Below are positions 1 through 6,036 of a stretch of DNA of 11,844 bases, piece by piece. The notes below the pieces were generated by a model. It did no database searches. It saw only the letters and a list, made by a program, of their open reading frames with translations, and had not been told where the DNA came from. Made by a program: the position numbers and the translations under genes. This stretch comes from Kocuria sp. GTDB lineage: Bacteria; Actinomycetota; Actinomycetes; Actinomycetales; Micrococcaceae. The stretch is from NCBI GenBank assembly GCA_030453435.1, contig JAKDKI010000042.1, positions 1 through 11,844 on the forward strand, given 5' to 3'. How positions within the stretch are numbered: the first letter of the stretch is position 1; each line of letters opens with the position of its first letter.

Positions 1-12
1 CCACCCATGAGC

Positions 13-120
13 CACTAACGTCCGCCGGGGGTTTTACACCCGGGCGGGCTAGCCCCGCGGGCCCCCCACCCCCCCCGGCGCTCGGGGGCCCCCCGCCGGC
101 GCGCGCCGTCGTCGTTAGTG
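13..120. repeat. Short inverted repeat flanking an extreme G/C tract
   Basis: CACTAACG at 13-20 is the exact reverse complement of CGTTAGTG at 113-120, so the 108-bp segment has 8-bp inverted ends. Between them, positions 52-108 contain only two A/T bases. This core holds three perfect palindromes: GGGCTAGCCC at 46-55 (partly before the core), GGGGGCCCCC at 84-93 and CGGCGCGCGCCG at 97-108. It also holds C runs of 6 and 8. It lies just beyond the stop codon of the minus-strand monooxygenase, so it is probably the 3' untranslated and termination region of that gene. A miniature mobile element cannot be excluded, but no target-site duplication is visible. Confidence 0.45.
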
Positions 121-132
121 AATCCCGTCCGC

Positions 133-1455
133 TCAGCCGAGACGCGGATCCTGGCCGTACTGCTCGGGGACGCCCAGGTGATCGCGGAGCGTGGTGCCCT
201 CGTAATCGGTGGGGTAGAGCCCGCGTTCTTGCAGAATGGGCACCACTTCATCCACAAAGGTGTCGATGCCGTCCTCGTAGACGTCAATGGAGACCCAGAA
301 TCCGTCCGCAGCACCGGCCTCGAACCATTCCTGAAGGTGGTCCGCGGTGTCTTCTGCGGTACCCACGGGGGTGGGGTGGTAGTCGATCACGCCGTGGGCC
401 AGGATGTCCCGGATGCTCCAGCCCTCTTGCGCGACTTCGTAGGCCCGCTGTGACCGGGGATCGAACGGGCTGGGACGGGCGGCTTCCAACTGTTCCCGCG
501 TCAGGGGCTGGTTCAGCTGGGACACGTCCAGTGACAGACCGAGCATCGCACCCAGGTAAGGAACGCGGGCGGGGAAGACCTCGCGGCCCAGCGCCACACG
601 GCGATCCAGGGCCTCTCGTTTGCTCCCCGCGATGGCGGGCATGACCCCGGCGAAGTACTTGATCTCATCGGGATCGCGGCCAGCATCCACGGCGGCCTTC
701 CGGACGGCATCCCGCTGAGCCTTGGCATCCTCAATCGTGAACGTGGCACCGATGACGGCGTTGGCGTAGCGGCCCGCAAGCCCCAGTCCGTAGTCGCCGC
801 CGCCCGCCTGGAAGACCACCGGTTGGCCCTGCTCGGACGGCGGAATCGGCAGCGGTCCCCGTGAGGCCACGTGCCGTCCCTGCAGATTGATCGGCTGGAT
901 CTTGTCCGGGTCCGCGAATTGGCCGGTCTGCTGGTCCTTGATCCAGGCGTCCTTTTCCCAGCTGCCCCACAGTGCCTGGGCAATCTGAATGGTTTCGTGC
1001 GCGCGTTCGTACCGTTCGGGTCGGGCGTCGATCTCCTGACCGTAGTTGGCGGCCACCAGAGGATCACTGGTCGTCACAGCGTTCCACCCGGCGCGACCGT
1101 GGCTCATGACATCCAAGGTCTTGAACTGGCGGGCCGTGTTGTACGGCTCGTTGAAGGTCGTGGAGCCGGTCGCTACCAGGCCGATGCGCTCGGTACCGCG
1201 GGCAATCGCGGCCAAAGTCATCAGGGGGTCCAACGTGAGCATGGGAGCTTCTTGTTCGGGGGCCTTGCTCATCCCGGCGAAATCGGGCAGGAACAAGAAC
1301 GCGAACTTTCCACGTTCGGCGGCTTGGGCGTATCGAACGTGAGCGTCGAAGTTGGCGTAGTTGGCGGCGTCGACCCCCGGTGCTTTCCATGCCATCGGTT
1401 GGGATCCGTAGCCGTTGCCCAGCTGCATTCCGAGGATCATGGTGCGCTTGCTCAT
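133..1455 (-). CDS. LLM class flavin-dependent monooxygenase (NtaA/SnaA/DszA family)
   Basis: This is a 440-residue two-component-type flavin monooxygenase of the bacterial luciferase-like fold. It is expected to use reduced FMN supplied by a separate reductase to oxygenate a small organic substrate such as an aminopolycarboxylate, organosulfur compound or antibiotic precursor. The length is normal for NtaA/SnaA/SoxA/DszA proteins. Family hallmarks are visible: the N-terminal strand MILGMQLGNG, the block FNEPYNTARQFKTLDVMSHG near residues 101-120 followed by RAGWNAVTT, and GRHVASRGPLPIPPSEQG with PVVFQAGGG near 193-220. The ATG at 1455 was chosen because AAAGGA stands 5 nt upstream. A GTG at 1485 would add ten residues but lies inside the operator palindrome. 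The gene is divergent from a TetR regulator and probably repressed by it. No flavin reductase gene is in the window. The substrate is unknown. Confidence 0.9.
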   Translation of the reverse strand: MSKRTMILGMQLGNGYGSQPMAWKAPGVDAANYANFDAHVRYAQAAERGKFAFLFLPDFAGMSKAPEQEAPMLTLDPLMTLAAIARGTERIGLVATGSTTFNEPYNTARQFKTLDVMSHGRAGWNAVTTSDPLVAANYGQEIDARPERYERAHETIQIAQALWGSWEKDAWIKDQQTGQFADPDKIQPINLQGRHVASRGPLPIPPSEQGQPVVFQAGGGDYGLGLAGRYANAVIGATFTIEDAKAQRDAVRKAAVDAGRDPDEIKYFAGVMPAIAGSKREALDRRVALGREVFPARVPYLGAMLGLSLDVSQLNQPLTREQLEAARPSPFDPRSQRAYEVAQEGWSIRDILAHGVIDYHPTPVGTAEDTADHLQEWFEAGAADGFWVSIDVYEDGIDTFVDEVVPILQERGLYPTDYEGTTLRDHLGVPEQYGQDPRLG

Positions 1456-1471
1456 GGCAGTCCTTTGCGAG

Positions 1472-1500
1472 ATATTAGGAGACACTCTCCGGTTTGAAAA
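1472..1500 (-). promoter_or_regulatory. Putative promoter of the monooxygenase gene
   Basis: Reading the minus strand, TTTTCA (1500-1495) and TAATAT (1477-1472) are separated by 17 bp. They match the -35 and -10 consensus at four and five of six positions. The predicted start of transcription falls within a few bases of the Shine-Dalgarno sequence, giving a very short leader. The spacer is almost entirely occupied by the first palindromic operator, which suits repression by blocking RNA polymerase. Confidence 0.5.
1478..1490. promoter_or_regulatory. TetR operator 1
   Basis: GGAGACACTCTCC is a perfect inverted repeat with 5-bp arms around CAC. Its reverse complement, GGAGAGTGTCTCC, differs from operator 2 at one position. 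It sits between the likely -35 and -10 boxes of the monooxygenase gene. The palindrome type and its place beside a tetR gene make it a probable binding site for that regulator. Confidence 0.7.
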
Positions 1501-1507
1501 CCAAAAT

Positions 1508-1524
1508 ACGGAGAGAGTCTCCGT
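1508..1524. promoter_or_regulatory. TetR operator 2
   Basis: ACGGAGAGAGTCTCCGT is a perfect inverted repeat with 7-bp arms around GAG. It is centred 32 bp, about three helical turns, from operator 1, so two dimers could sit on the same face of the DNA. It lies 27 bp upstream of the tetR start codon and probably mediates autoregulation. Confidence 0.72.
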
Positions 1525-1551
1525 TAATCAACCGACAAGGTGGTTCCCCTC

Positions 1552-2166
1552 ATGACTTCAGCCGTGGGCGGAGGCCCCTCATCAGCGCACCCCTCTCGGA
1601 ACACGCGCCCCACCCGCACCGATGCCCGGCGCAACCGGGCGCACATCCTGGATGTGGCCGAACAGGTCTTCGCTTCGGAGGGCTTGGAAGTTTCCATGGA
1701 CGCCATCGCCAAGCGGGCGGGAGTGGGCGCGGGGACGCTCTACCGTCATTTCCCCAACAGAGATGCGTTGGTCGCGGGAGTCCTTGAAGGACGTCAGCCG
1801 GATCTGTCCGCCGAGGCAGCCGCTATCGAGAAGGAGTCCGGCGACTCCGGTGCCGCGCTCGAGCGCTGGCTCGATGCCGTGAGCCGGTGGATGAGGGCCT
1901 ACGAGGGCCTGCCCGAACCCCTGCGGACCGCATTGGGCGAGCAGGATTCCCCGCTGCGCCTCACGTGCCAAGAGGTCATCGACACGACCGGAGCGTTCTT
2001 GGAGGCGGCCCAGGGCGACGGCCATGCGCGCGAGGGCCTCACCGGGAGGAACCTGTATCTCGCAACCCTGTCCATGGCATGGGCGCTGGGCGCCCCGTCC
2101 GCGGACGGTTCGACCCGAGAGGAACTGAACGATCTGCTCCGGTCCGGTTGGCGGACCGATCTGTAG
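1552..2166 (+). CDS. TetR/AcrR family transcriptional regulator
   Basis: This 204-residue protein has a TetR DNA-binding domain after a disordered, basic N-terminal tail of about 25 residues. ARRNRAHILDVAEQVFASEG forms the first helices, and VSMDAIAKRAGVGAGTLYRHF (residues 48-68) is the helix-turn-helix with the family-typical YRHFPNRDALV continuation. The variable C-terminal half, residues 80-204, should hold the ligand pocket and dimer interface. The ATG at 1552 follows AAGGTGG with 8 nt spacing; the in-frame GTG at 1540 lies inside that Shine-Dalgarno sequence and is unlikely to be used. The gene is divergent from the monooxygenase with two operators between, so it is probably a ligand-released repressor of the monooxygenase and of itself. 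The inducer is unknown and may be the monooxygenase substrate. Confidence 0.9.
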   Translation: MTSAVGGGPSSAHPSRNTRPTRTDARRNRAHILDVAEQVFASEGLEVSMDAIAKRAGVGAGTLYRHFPNRDALVAGVLEGRQPDLSAEAAAIEKESGDSGAALERWLDAVSRWMRAYEGLPEPLRTALGEQDSPLRLTCQEVIDTTGAFLEAAQGDGHAREGLTGRNLYLATLSMAWALGAPSADGSTREELNDLLRSGWRTDL

Positions 2167-2200
2167 GTCGAGCGCTGCCCGTGGCCATTTCATCCCGGTT

Positions 2201-2238
2201 TACTGCAAGGTAGCCCGCCCTACTGTGCAGTAGGGCGG
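2201..2238. terminator. Hairpin between convergent tetR and gntR genes
   Basis: CCGCCCTACTG (2215-2225) and CAGTAGGGCGG (2228-2238) form a perfect 11-bp stem with only TG between them. A competing pairing joins TACTGCA (2201-2207) to TGCAGTA (2226-2232). There is no T run on either side, so termination would be intrinsic without a classic tail, as is common in actinobacteria. The position 48 nt past the tetR stop and 54 nt past the gntR stop fits a shared bidirectional terminator. Confidence 0.65.
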
Positions 2239-2292
2239 CCACACATGATGCGCGACCTTCGCATGACTCGGGGCCCCTGGGGGCGCGGGTTC

Positions 2293-2679
2293 TCAGTCCG
2301 CCGCGCGCTGATCCAGCATCCGCTGCACGATCTGCAGGCACTCTTCGGGGGAGTAGTTCAGGTCTCCCGCCGCGCGGTCCAGGTACTCGGCGGCAGCGCG
2401 GCACGCCGCAGCGTGCCGGTCGTCGGAGGACTGCGCGATGAAAGTGCCCTTGCGGCCGCGGGTTTCGATCACACCGCTGGCCTCCATGGTGCGGTAGGCC
2501 TTGGCCACGGTTCCGGCGGCCAGGCCCAATTCGGTGGCCAGGGCACGCACCGGAGGAATCCGGTCGCCGGCCTCCAACGATCCGGAAGCGATTCCGTTCG
2601 TGACGCACTGGACCAGCTGCTCGTACACGGGGACCGGGGACGTGGTGTCCACGGCGAACGTTGCCTGGGTGGTGGACAT
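2293..2679 (-). CDS. Short GntR family regulator (YtrA-like)
   Basis: This 128-residue protein carries a winged helix-turn-helix of the GntR family at residues 15-81. PVPVYEQLVQCVTNGIASGS is the usual first helix, and GDRIPPVRALATELGLAAGT with VAKAYRTMEASGVIETRGRK forms the recognition helix and wing. The C-terminal tail of about 45 residues is too short for a FadR, HutC or MocR effector domain and matches the small YtrA subfamily. GAAGGGG stands 8 nt before the ATG. YtrA regulators usually sit with an ABC transporter operon, but none is adjacent here. Instead the gene is divergent from the acyl-CoA dehydrogenase/PIG-L/glycosyltransferase operon across 115 bp and may control it and itself. 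That link is inference. Confidence 0.88.
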   Translation of the reverse strand: MSTTQATFAVDTTSPVPVYEQLVQCVTNGIASGSLEAGDRIPPVRALATELGLAAGTVAKAYRTMEASGVIETRGRKGTFIAQSSDDRHAAACRAAAEYLDRAAGDLNYSPEECLQIVQRMLDQRAAD

Positions 2680-2713
2680 GATGGGACCCCTTCGAACGGT
2701 TAAATGAGGCGCG

Positions 2714-2732
2714 TGTTACTAAACATGATACA
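2714..2732. promoter_or_regulatory. Promoter and possible operator of the gntR gene
   Basis: This AT-rich island in a GC-rich gap includes, on the minus strand, TATCAT (2730-2725), a five-of-six match to the -10 consensus for gntR. It is flanked by TGT at 2714 and ACA at 2730-2732, with partial dyad symmetry (TGT, C, G, ACA in register). GntR/YtrA regulators often bind AT-rich imperfect palindromes of this size, so autoregulation is plausible. The symmetry is weak and no good -35 box is visible. Confidence 0.35.
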
Positions 2733-2781
2733 AATCCGGTCACGGCCCTGCGGGTGGACGCGGCCAAGCCCCCAAGACACG

Positions 2782-2797
2782 TAGGCTTATTACTGTG
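2782..2797 (+). promoter_or_regulatory. -10 element and leaderless GTG start
   Basis: TAGGCT at 2782-2787 fits the actinobacterial TANNNT -10 motif and is followed by seven bases and then the GTG start codon at 2795. Transcription would therefore begin at or next to the first base of the start codon. No Shine-Dalgarno sequence precedes the gene, which supports a leaderless mRNA. No clear -35 box is seen, as is common for such promoters. Confidence 0.55.
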
Positions 2798-3862
2798 TTT
2801 GATCAGTCGATGTTGCCGATCCCGCAGGCCCCTCGACCCGTTGCCGGGCAGGTGGCGGAGTTCGTCCGCCACAGCCTGAACAGGGCGGGGGAACTGACAC
2901 GTGAGCTTCCCCTGCCGGGTCAGGGAGATACGCGCGAGCTCTGGGCCGCCTTGAGCCACTTGGGGCGGCAGGATCTCGCCCACGCACGCATCATTGAACC
3001 GCACCTGGATGCCGTGGCCATCATCGATCAGGCCGGTCGCGGCGACCTCCTGACCGATGGAGACACCTGGGCCGTGTGGGCTGCGGAAGGCCCCGGAACG
3101 CCACTGACCGCATCACTTTCCGCGACCGGCTGGACACTGACCGGCACCAAGCCGTGGTGCTCGCTGGCGGACTTCGTGAGCCGCGCCGTGGCGACCGCGC
3201 ACGTCACGGACGAGTCGGGTGAGCGCACCGGTCACCGCCGTGCGTTCGTGATTTCGACGGATCACCCCGGATTCCAGCCCGAGCCCCTCGACACGTGGGT
3301 TTCTCAGGGGCTCTCGGACGTCCCCACTACCGCGGTGAACTTCCGCTCGGTGCCCGCCGAACCGCTCGGCGAGGACGAGTGGTACCTGACCCGCCCCGGG
3401 TTCGCCTGGGGCGGCATGGGTGTGGCCGCGATCTGGTTGGGCGGGGCGCAATCCGTGGCGGACCTCCTGTGGCAGCGCTCCAAGAAACCGCGCAAGCCCC
3501 TCGACGACGCCGCCCGCGCCCACCTCGGTCGCGTGGACCTGGCCCTGACCGCGGCCTCGGCCGTGCTCGATCGGGCCGCGAGCGCCGTCGACCGTGGTGA
3601 GGCAACGGGGGAGCGAGGCGCGCTGTGGGCGTTGCGCGTTCGTAGAACGGTTGCGGAAGCCGCGGAAACGGTGCTCCGAGAAGTCTCACGGGCCACCGGA
3701 CCGGGGCCGCTGACCGGGGACGCCGCGCACATCCGCCGGGTCTCCTCGTTGCAGGTGTACATCCGCCAGGACCACGCCGAACGGGACAACGCGGCACTGG
3801 GAGAACTGCTGCTGACCGCAGAACCCGTGGGTGACACGACTCAGGAGGGAACACCGTGGTGA
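2795..3862 (+). CDS. Acyl-CoA dehydrogenase-like flavoprotein, atypical
   Basis: This 355-residue protein resembles the acyl-CoA dehydrogenase fold, which binds FAD and normally desaturates acyl thioesters. The middle beta domain is recognisable: ATGWTLTGTKPWCSLADFVS near residues 110-129 matches the G-x-L-x-G-x-K-x-W-C-S pattern. The C-terminal helical domain ends in SLQVYIRQDHAERDNAALGE, typical of the family's last helices. The protein is some 25-30 residues shorter than usual, mainly at the N-terminus, and I find no YEGT-like motif carrying the usual catalytic glutamate. It may therefore be an oxidase, hydroxylase or non-catalytic partner rather than a true dehydrogenase. It overlaps the next gene by 7 nt (or 4 nt if the second GTG there is used) and opens the operon. 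Its substrate may be bound to the product of the two sugar-active neighbours. Confidence 0.82.
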   Translation: MFDQSMLPIPQAPRPVAGQVAEFVRHSLNRAGELTRELPLPGQGDTRELWAALSHLGRQDLAHARIIEPHLDAVAIIDQAGRGDLLTDGDTWAVWAAEGPGTPLTASLSATGWTLTGTKPWCSLADFVSRAVATAHVTDESGERTGHRRAFVISTDHPGFQPEPLDTWVSQGLSDVPTTAVNFRSVPAEPLGEDEWYLTRPGFAWGGMGVAAIWLGGAQSVADLLWQRSKKPRKPLDDAARAHLGRVDLALTAASAVLDRAASAVDRGEATGERGALWALRVRRTVAEAAETVLREVSRATGPGPLTGDAAHIRRVSSLQVYIRQDHAERDNAALGELLLTAEPVGDTTQEGTPW

Positions 3863-5193
3863 CCTTCGATCACCGGGATCCTGGAACTCCGGAGCAGGAA
3901 TGGGCCGACAGTAAGGCCCTGCGTGTAGTTCCCGAGCTGGACTTGGAGGGCGTGGACCGCGCCGTCGTCTTCGCCGCGCACCCGGATGACGAGACCCTGG
4001 GCGCGGGCGGCACCGTGCACCGACTGATCCAAAACGGTGCGGCCGTACGCGTCATCGTGGCCACGCTGGGGGAGAAGTCCCACCCGGATTCCCCCACGCA
4101 CACCCAGGAATCGCTGTCACGCGTGCGCCACCAGGAAATGGCGGAAGCGGTCGGTGCCATCACCGCCGGCTGTGTCACCCCCGAGTACCTCGCGCTACCC
4201 GACGGCGGGCTCACGGCCGAGGCGCTCGCGGGCCCCATCAACGACGCCGTGGCCTGGGCGGCTCACGGGAACCAGCCCCTGGCCGTGGTCACGTGGGTCA
4301 AGGACGGTCACCCGGATCACGAGGTCCTCGCGGAACAGGTGCGGCAGACCGCCGGTGCGGCCGCCGTTCGCTGCGTTCAGTACCCCATTTGGTGGTGGCA
4401 CTGGGGCACCCCGAACAAACTGCCGCGCGGGCTGGTGCATGTAACGCTCTCTGACGAGGACCGGGACGCCAAACAACAGGCGCTGGAACATCACGCGTCC
4501 CAGGTGCGCCCGCTCTCGGACCAGCCCGGGGACGAGGTGCTGCTCGGGCCGCACATCCTGGAACATTTTGAACGGGACCGCGAATACTTCATCCTGGCCG
4601 CACCCCATCAGACTCCGGTCTTCAACCGTGTCCACACCGAATCCGAGGATCCGTGGAACGTGGACAGCTCCCGCTACGAGCACCGGAAACGCGATGTGCT
4701 CACCGCCAGCCTCCCGCGGGAGTTGTACCCCCGCGCCCTGGACATCGGCTGCTCCACCGGTGCGCTCACCGCGCAGTTGGCCGCGCGTGTTGACGTGATG
4801 ACGGCGGTGGATGCGAGCGACGTCGCCCTGGACAAGGCCCGCGCGCGCCTCGCCGAGCGGGGTCTCAAGAACGTGCAATTGCGCAACGCGGTGCTGCCCG
4901 AGCAATGGGATCCGGAGTGGACCGGTCTGGACCTGATCGTGGTGAGCGAGGTGGGCTACTTCTGCTCGCCCGAACAGTGGAAAGAGCTGCTGACACTGTG
5001 CACCAAGGCGCTGTCACCGGACGGCCACCTGGTGTTGTGCCACTGGCGCCACCCCATCAAGGATTGGCCGTTGGACGGGGACGACGTGCACCGTGAGGCC
5101 CGGCGGCGGCGCACCCTGACCCGGTTGGTGGAGCACCGCGAGGCGGACTTCGAGATCGACATCTACACACGCACTCGGCGCGGCCGCGCATGA
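3856..5193 (+). CDS. Bifunctional PIG-L deacetylase / NodS-like SAM methyltransferase
   Basis: This is a two-domain fusion of 445 residues. The N-terminal half is a PIG-L (LmbE) zinc-dependent N-deacetylase: AAHPDDETLGAGGT at 40-53 carries the metal ligands H42, D45 and catalytic D44, and DGHPDHEVLA at 150-159 supplies the later His motif. This family removes acetyl groups from N-acetylglucosamine conjugates, as MshB does. The C-terminal half, from about residue 270, is a class I methyltransferase: ALDIGCSTGALTAQLA (294-309) is the SAM-binding motif I, and IVVSEVGYF (361-369) and CHWRHPIKDWPLDGDDVH (395-412) resemble NodS-like enzymes. Deacetylation followed by N-methylation of the same amine is the natural reading. 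AGGAGGG stands 6 nt before the GTG at 3856; a second GTG at 3859 is possible. It overlaps both neighbours, so translation is coupled. It should be cytosolic. Confidence 0.92.
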   Translation: MVTFDHRDPGTPEQEWADSKALRVVPELDLEGVDRAVVFAAHPDDETLGAGGTVHRLIQNGAAVRVIVATLGEKSHPDSPTHTQESLSRVRHQEMAEAVGAITAGCVTPEYLALPDGGLTAEALAGPINDAVAWAAHGNQPLAVVTWVKDGHPDHEVLAEQVRQTAGAAAVRCVQYPIWWWHWGTPNKLPRGLVHVTLSDEDRDAKQQALEHHASQVRPLSDQPGDEVLLGPHILEHFERDREYFILAAPHQTPVFNRVHTESEDPWNVDSSRYEHRKRDVLTASLPRELYPRALDIGCSTGALTAQLAARVDVMTAVDASDVALDKARARLAERGLKNVQLRNAVLPEQWDPEWTGLDLIVVSEVGYFCSPEQWKELLTLCTKALSPDGHLVLCHWRHPIKDWPLDGDDVHREARRRRTLTRLVEHREADFEIDIYTRTRRGRA

Positions 5194-5957
5194 GTCCACG
5201 GATCGCGGTGGTGATTCCCGCCTGCAATGAGGAAGAACGCGTGGCCAGGTGCATCGAGTCGGTCGCGGGGGCCGCTCGGACGCTCGTGCGTGCCGAACCG
5301 GAGACCACCGTTGACGTAATCCTGGCCGCTGACAGCTGCACCGACCGCACGGTGGCGGCCACCCGGGAGGCCTGGGCTGCGCCGTCGTCACGGGGCCTGG
5401 AACAGTGGGCGGACCTGACCGTTCTGGAGGGTGACTGGGCGAGCGCCGGCGGAGCGCGACAAGCCGCCGCAAACCATGCGCTGCGCCTCGGGGCGGACTG
5501 GATCGCGTCCACGGACGCGGACACTGCGGTACCGCAGAACTGGCTCAGTTATCAGGTTGAACGCTCGCTGGCCGGTGTGGATGCTGTGCTCGGTACCGTG
5601 GAACCGGACCCCGCCGACTGCCCCGAACAGGTGTTCCGACTGTGGCACCTGGAGCACGATCTGACCGAGGGGCACCCTTATATCCATGCCGCGAACATGG
5701 GGGTGCGAGCAGGCGCGTTCCAAGCGGCCGGTGGCTTCCCGAACGTGGAATGCAGCGAGGACGAGGCGGTGGTCGGTGCGCTTCGCGCGCACGGCGCTCG
5801 CGTCGAGTCCACGGACCGCATTCGGGCCATCACCTCCGGGCGGTTGCGGGGCCGGGCCGCCCTGGGCTTTGCCTATCACTTGCGCAACCTGGCGGCTCAG
5901 GACGGCACCCGTGACGCACTTGAGCGCGGACCGGTGGAGGGCTTCGCCGATCGCTGA
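5190..5957 (+). CDS. Family 2 glycosyltransferase
   Basis: This 255-residue enzyme has the GT-A fold of glycosyltransferase family 2 and should transfer a sugar from a nucleotide-sugar donor. Visible motifs are VVIPACNEEERVARCIESV at 7-25 (nucleotide-binding start), LAADSCTDRT at 45-54, the metal-binding ASTDADT at 106-112 with D109 and D111, NMGVRAGAFQAAGGF at 169-183 (acceptor-side motif) and the SEDE block at 189-192 that normally carries the catalytic base. No membrane segment is present, so unlike cellulose or hyaluronan synthases it is probably soluble, acting on a small or lipid-linked acceptor. Its ATG overlaps the previous stop in the form ATGA, indicating coupling to the PIG-L/methyltransferase gene. 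It likely makes the glycoside that its neighbour deacetylates and methylates; the order of steps is inferred. Confidence 0.9.
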   Translation: MSPRIAVVIPACNEEERVARCIESVAGAARTLVRAEPETTVDVILAADSCTDRTVAATREAWAAPSSRGLEQWADLTVLEGDWASAGGARQAAANHALRLGADWIASTDADTAVPQNWLSYQVERSLAGVDAVLGTVEPDPADCPEQVFRLWHLEHDLTEGHPYIHAANMGVRAGAFQAAGGFPNVECSEDEAVVGALRAHGARVESTDRIRAITSGRLRGRAALGFAYHLRNLAAQDGTRDALERGPVEGFADR

Positions 5958-5962
5958 AGTCC

Positions 5963-5993
5963 TTGCGGTGGCGGGGCGGGCAGCGCCTAGGGT
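5963..5993 (+). promoter_or_regulatory. Putative promoter of the SRPBCC gene
   Basis: TTGCGG at 5963-5968 and TAGGGT at 5988-5993 are separated by 19 bp and resemble a sigma-A promoter. Transcription would start near position 6000, leaving a leader of about 36 nt that contains the AAAGAGG ribosome-binding site. No terminator separates this from the upstream operon, so read-through is also possible. Confidence 0.45.
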
Positions 5994-6036
5994 TGAAACC
6001 AGTTAGTCGCAGAACCCATCGCAGAAAGAGGTTTTC

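Noticed and set aside
13..120. Miniature inverted-repeat mobile element
   Set aside because: The end repeats are only 8 bp and no target duplication flanks them, so it is listed only as a repeat with this possibility open.
871..1497. Plus-strand open frame of 208 codons
   Set aside because: It is antisense to the monooxygenase gene, shows no recognisable domain and reflects the low stop frequency of GC-rich DNA.
2039..3004. Long minus-strand open frame of 321 codons
   Set aside because: It runs across parts of tetR, gntR and the acyl-CoA dehydrogenase gene, is Arg/Gly/Pro-rich without any fold signal, and all three overlaid frames have clear family motifs.
3856..5957. Mycothiol biosynthesis (MshA/MshB) genes
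   Set aside because: The deacetylase is fused to a methyltransferase and the glycosyltransferase is family 2, whereas MshA is a family 4 enzyme and MshB is a stand-alone deacetylase.
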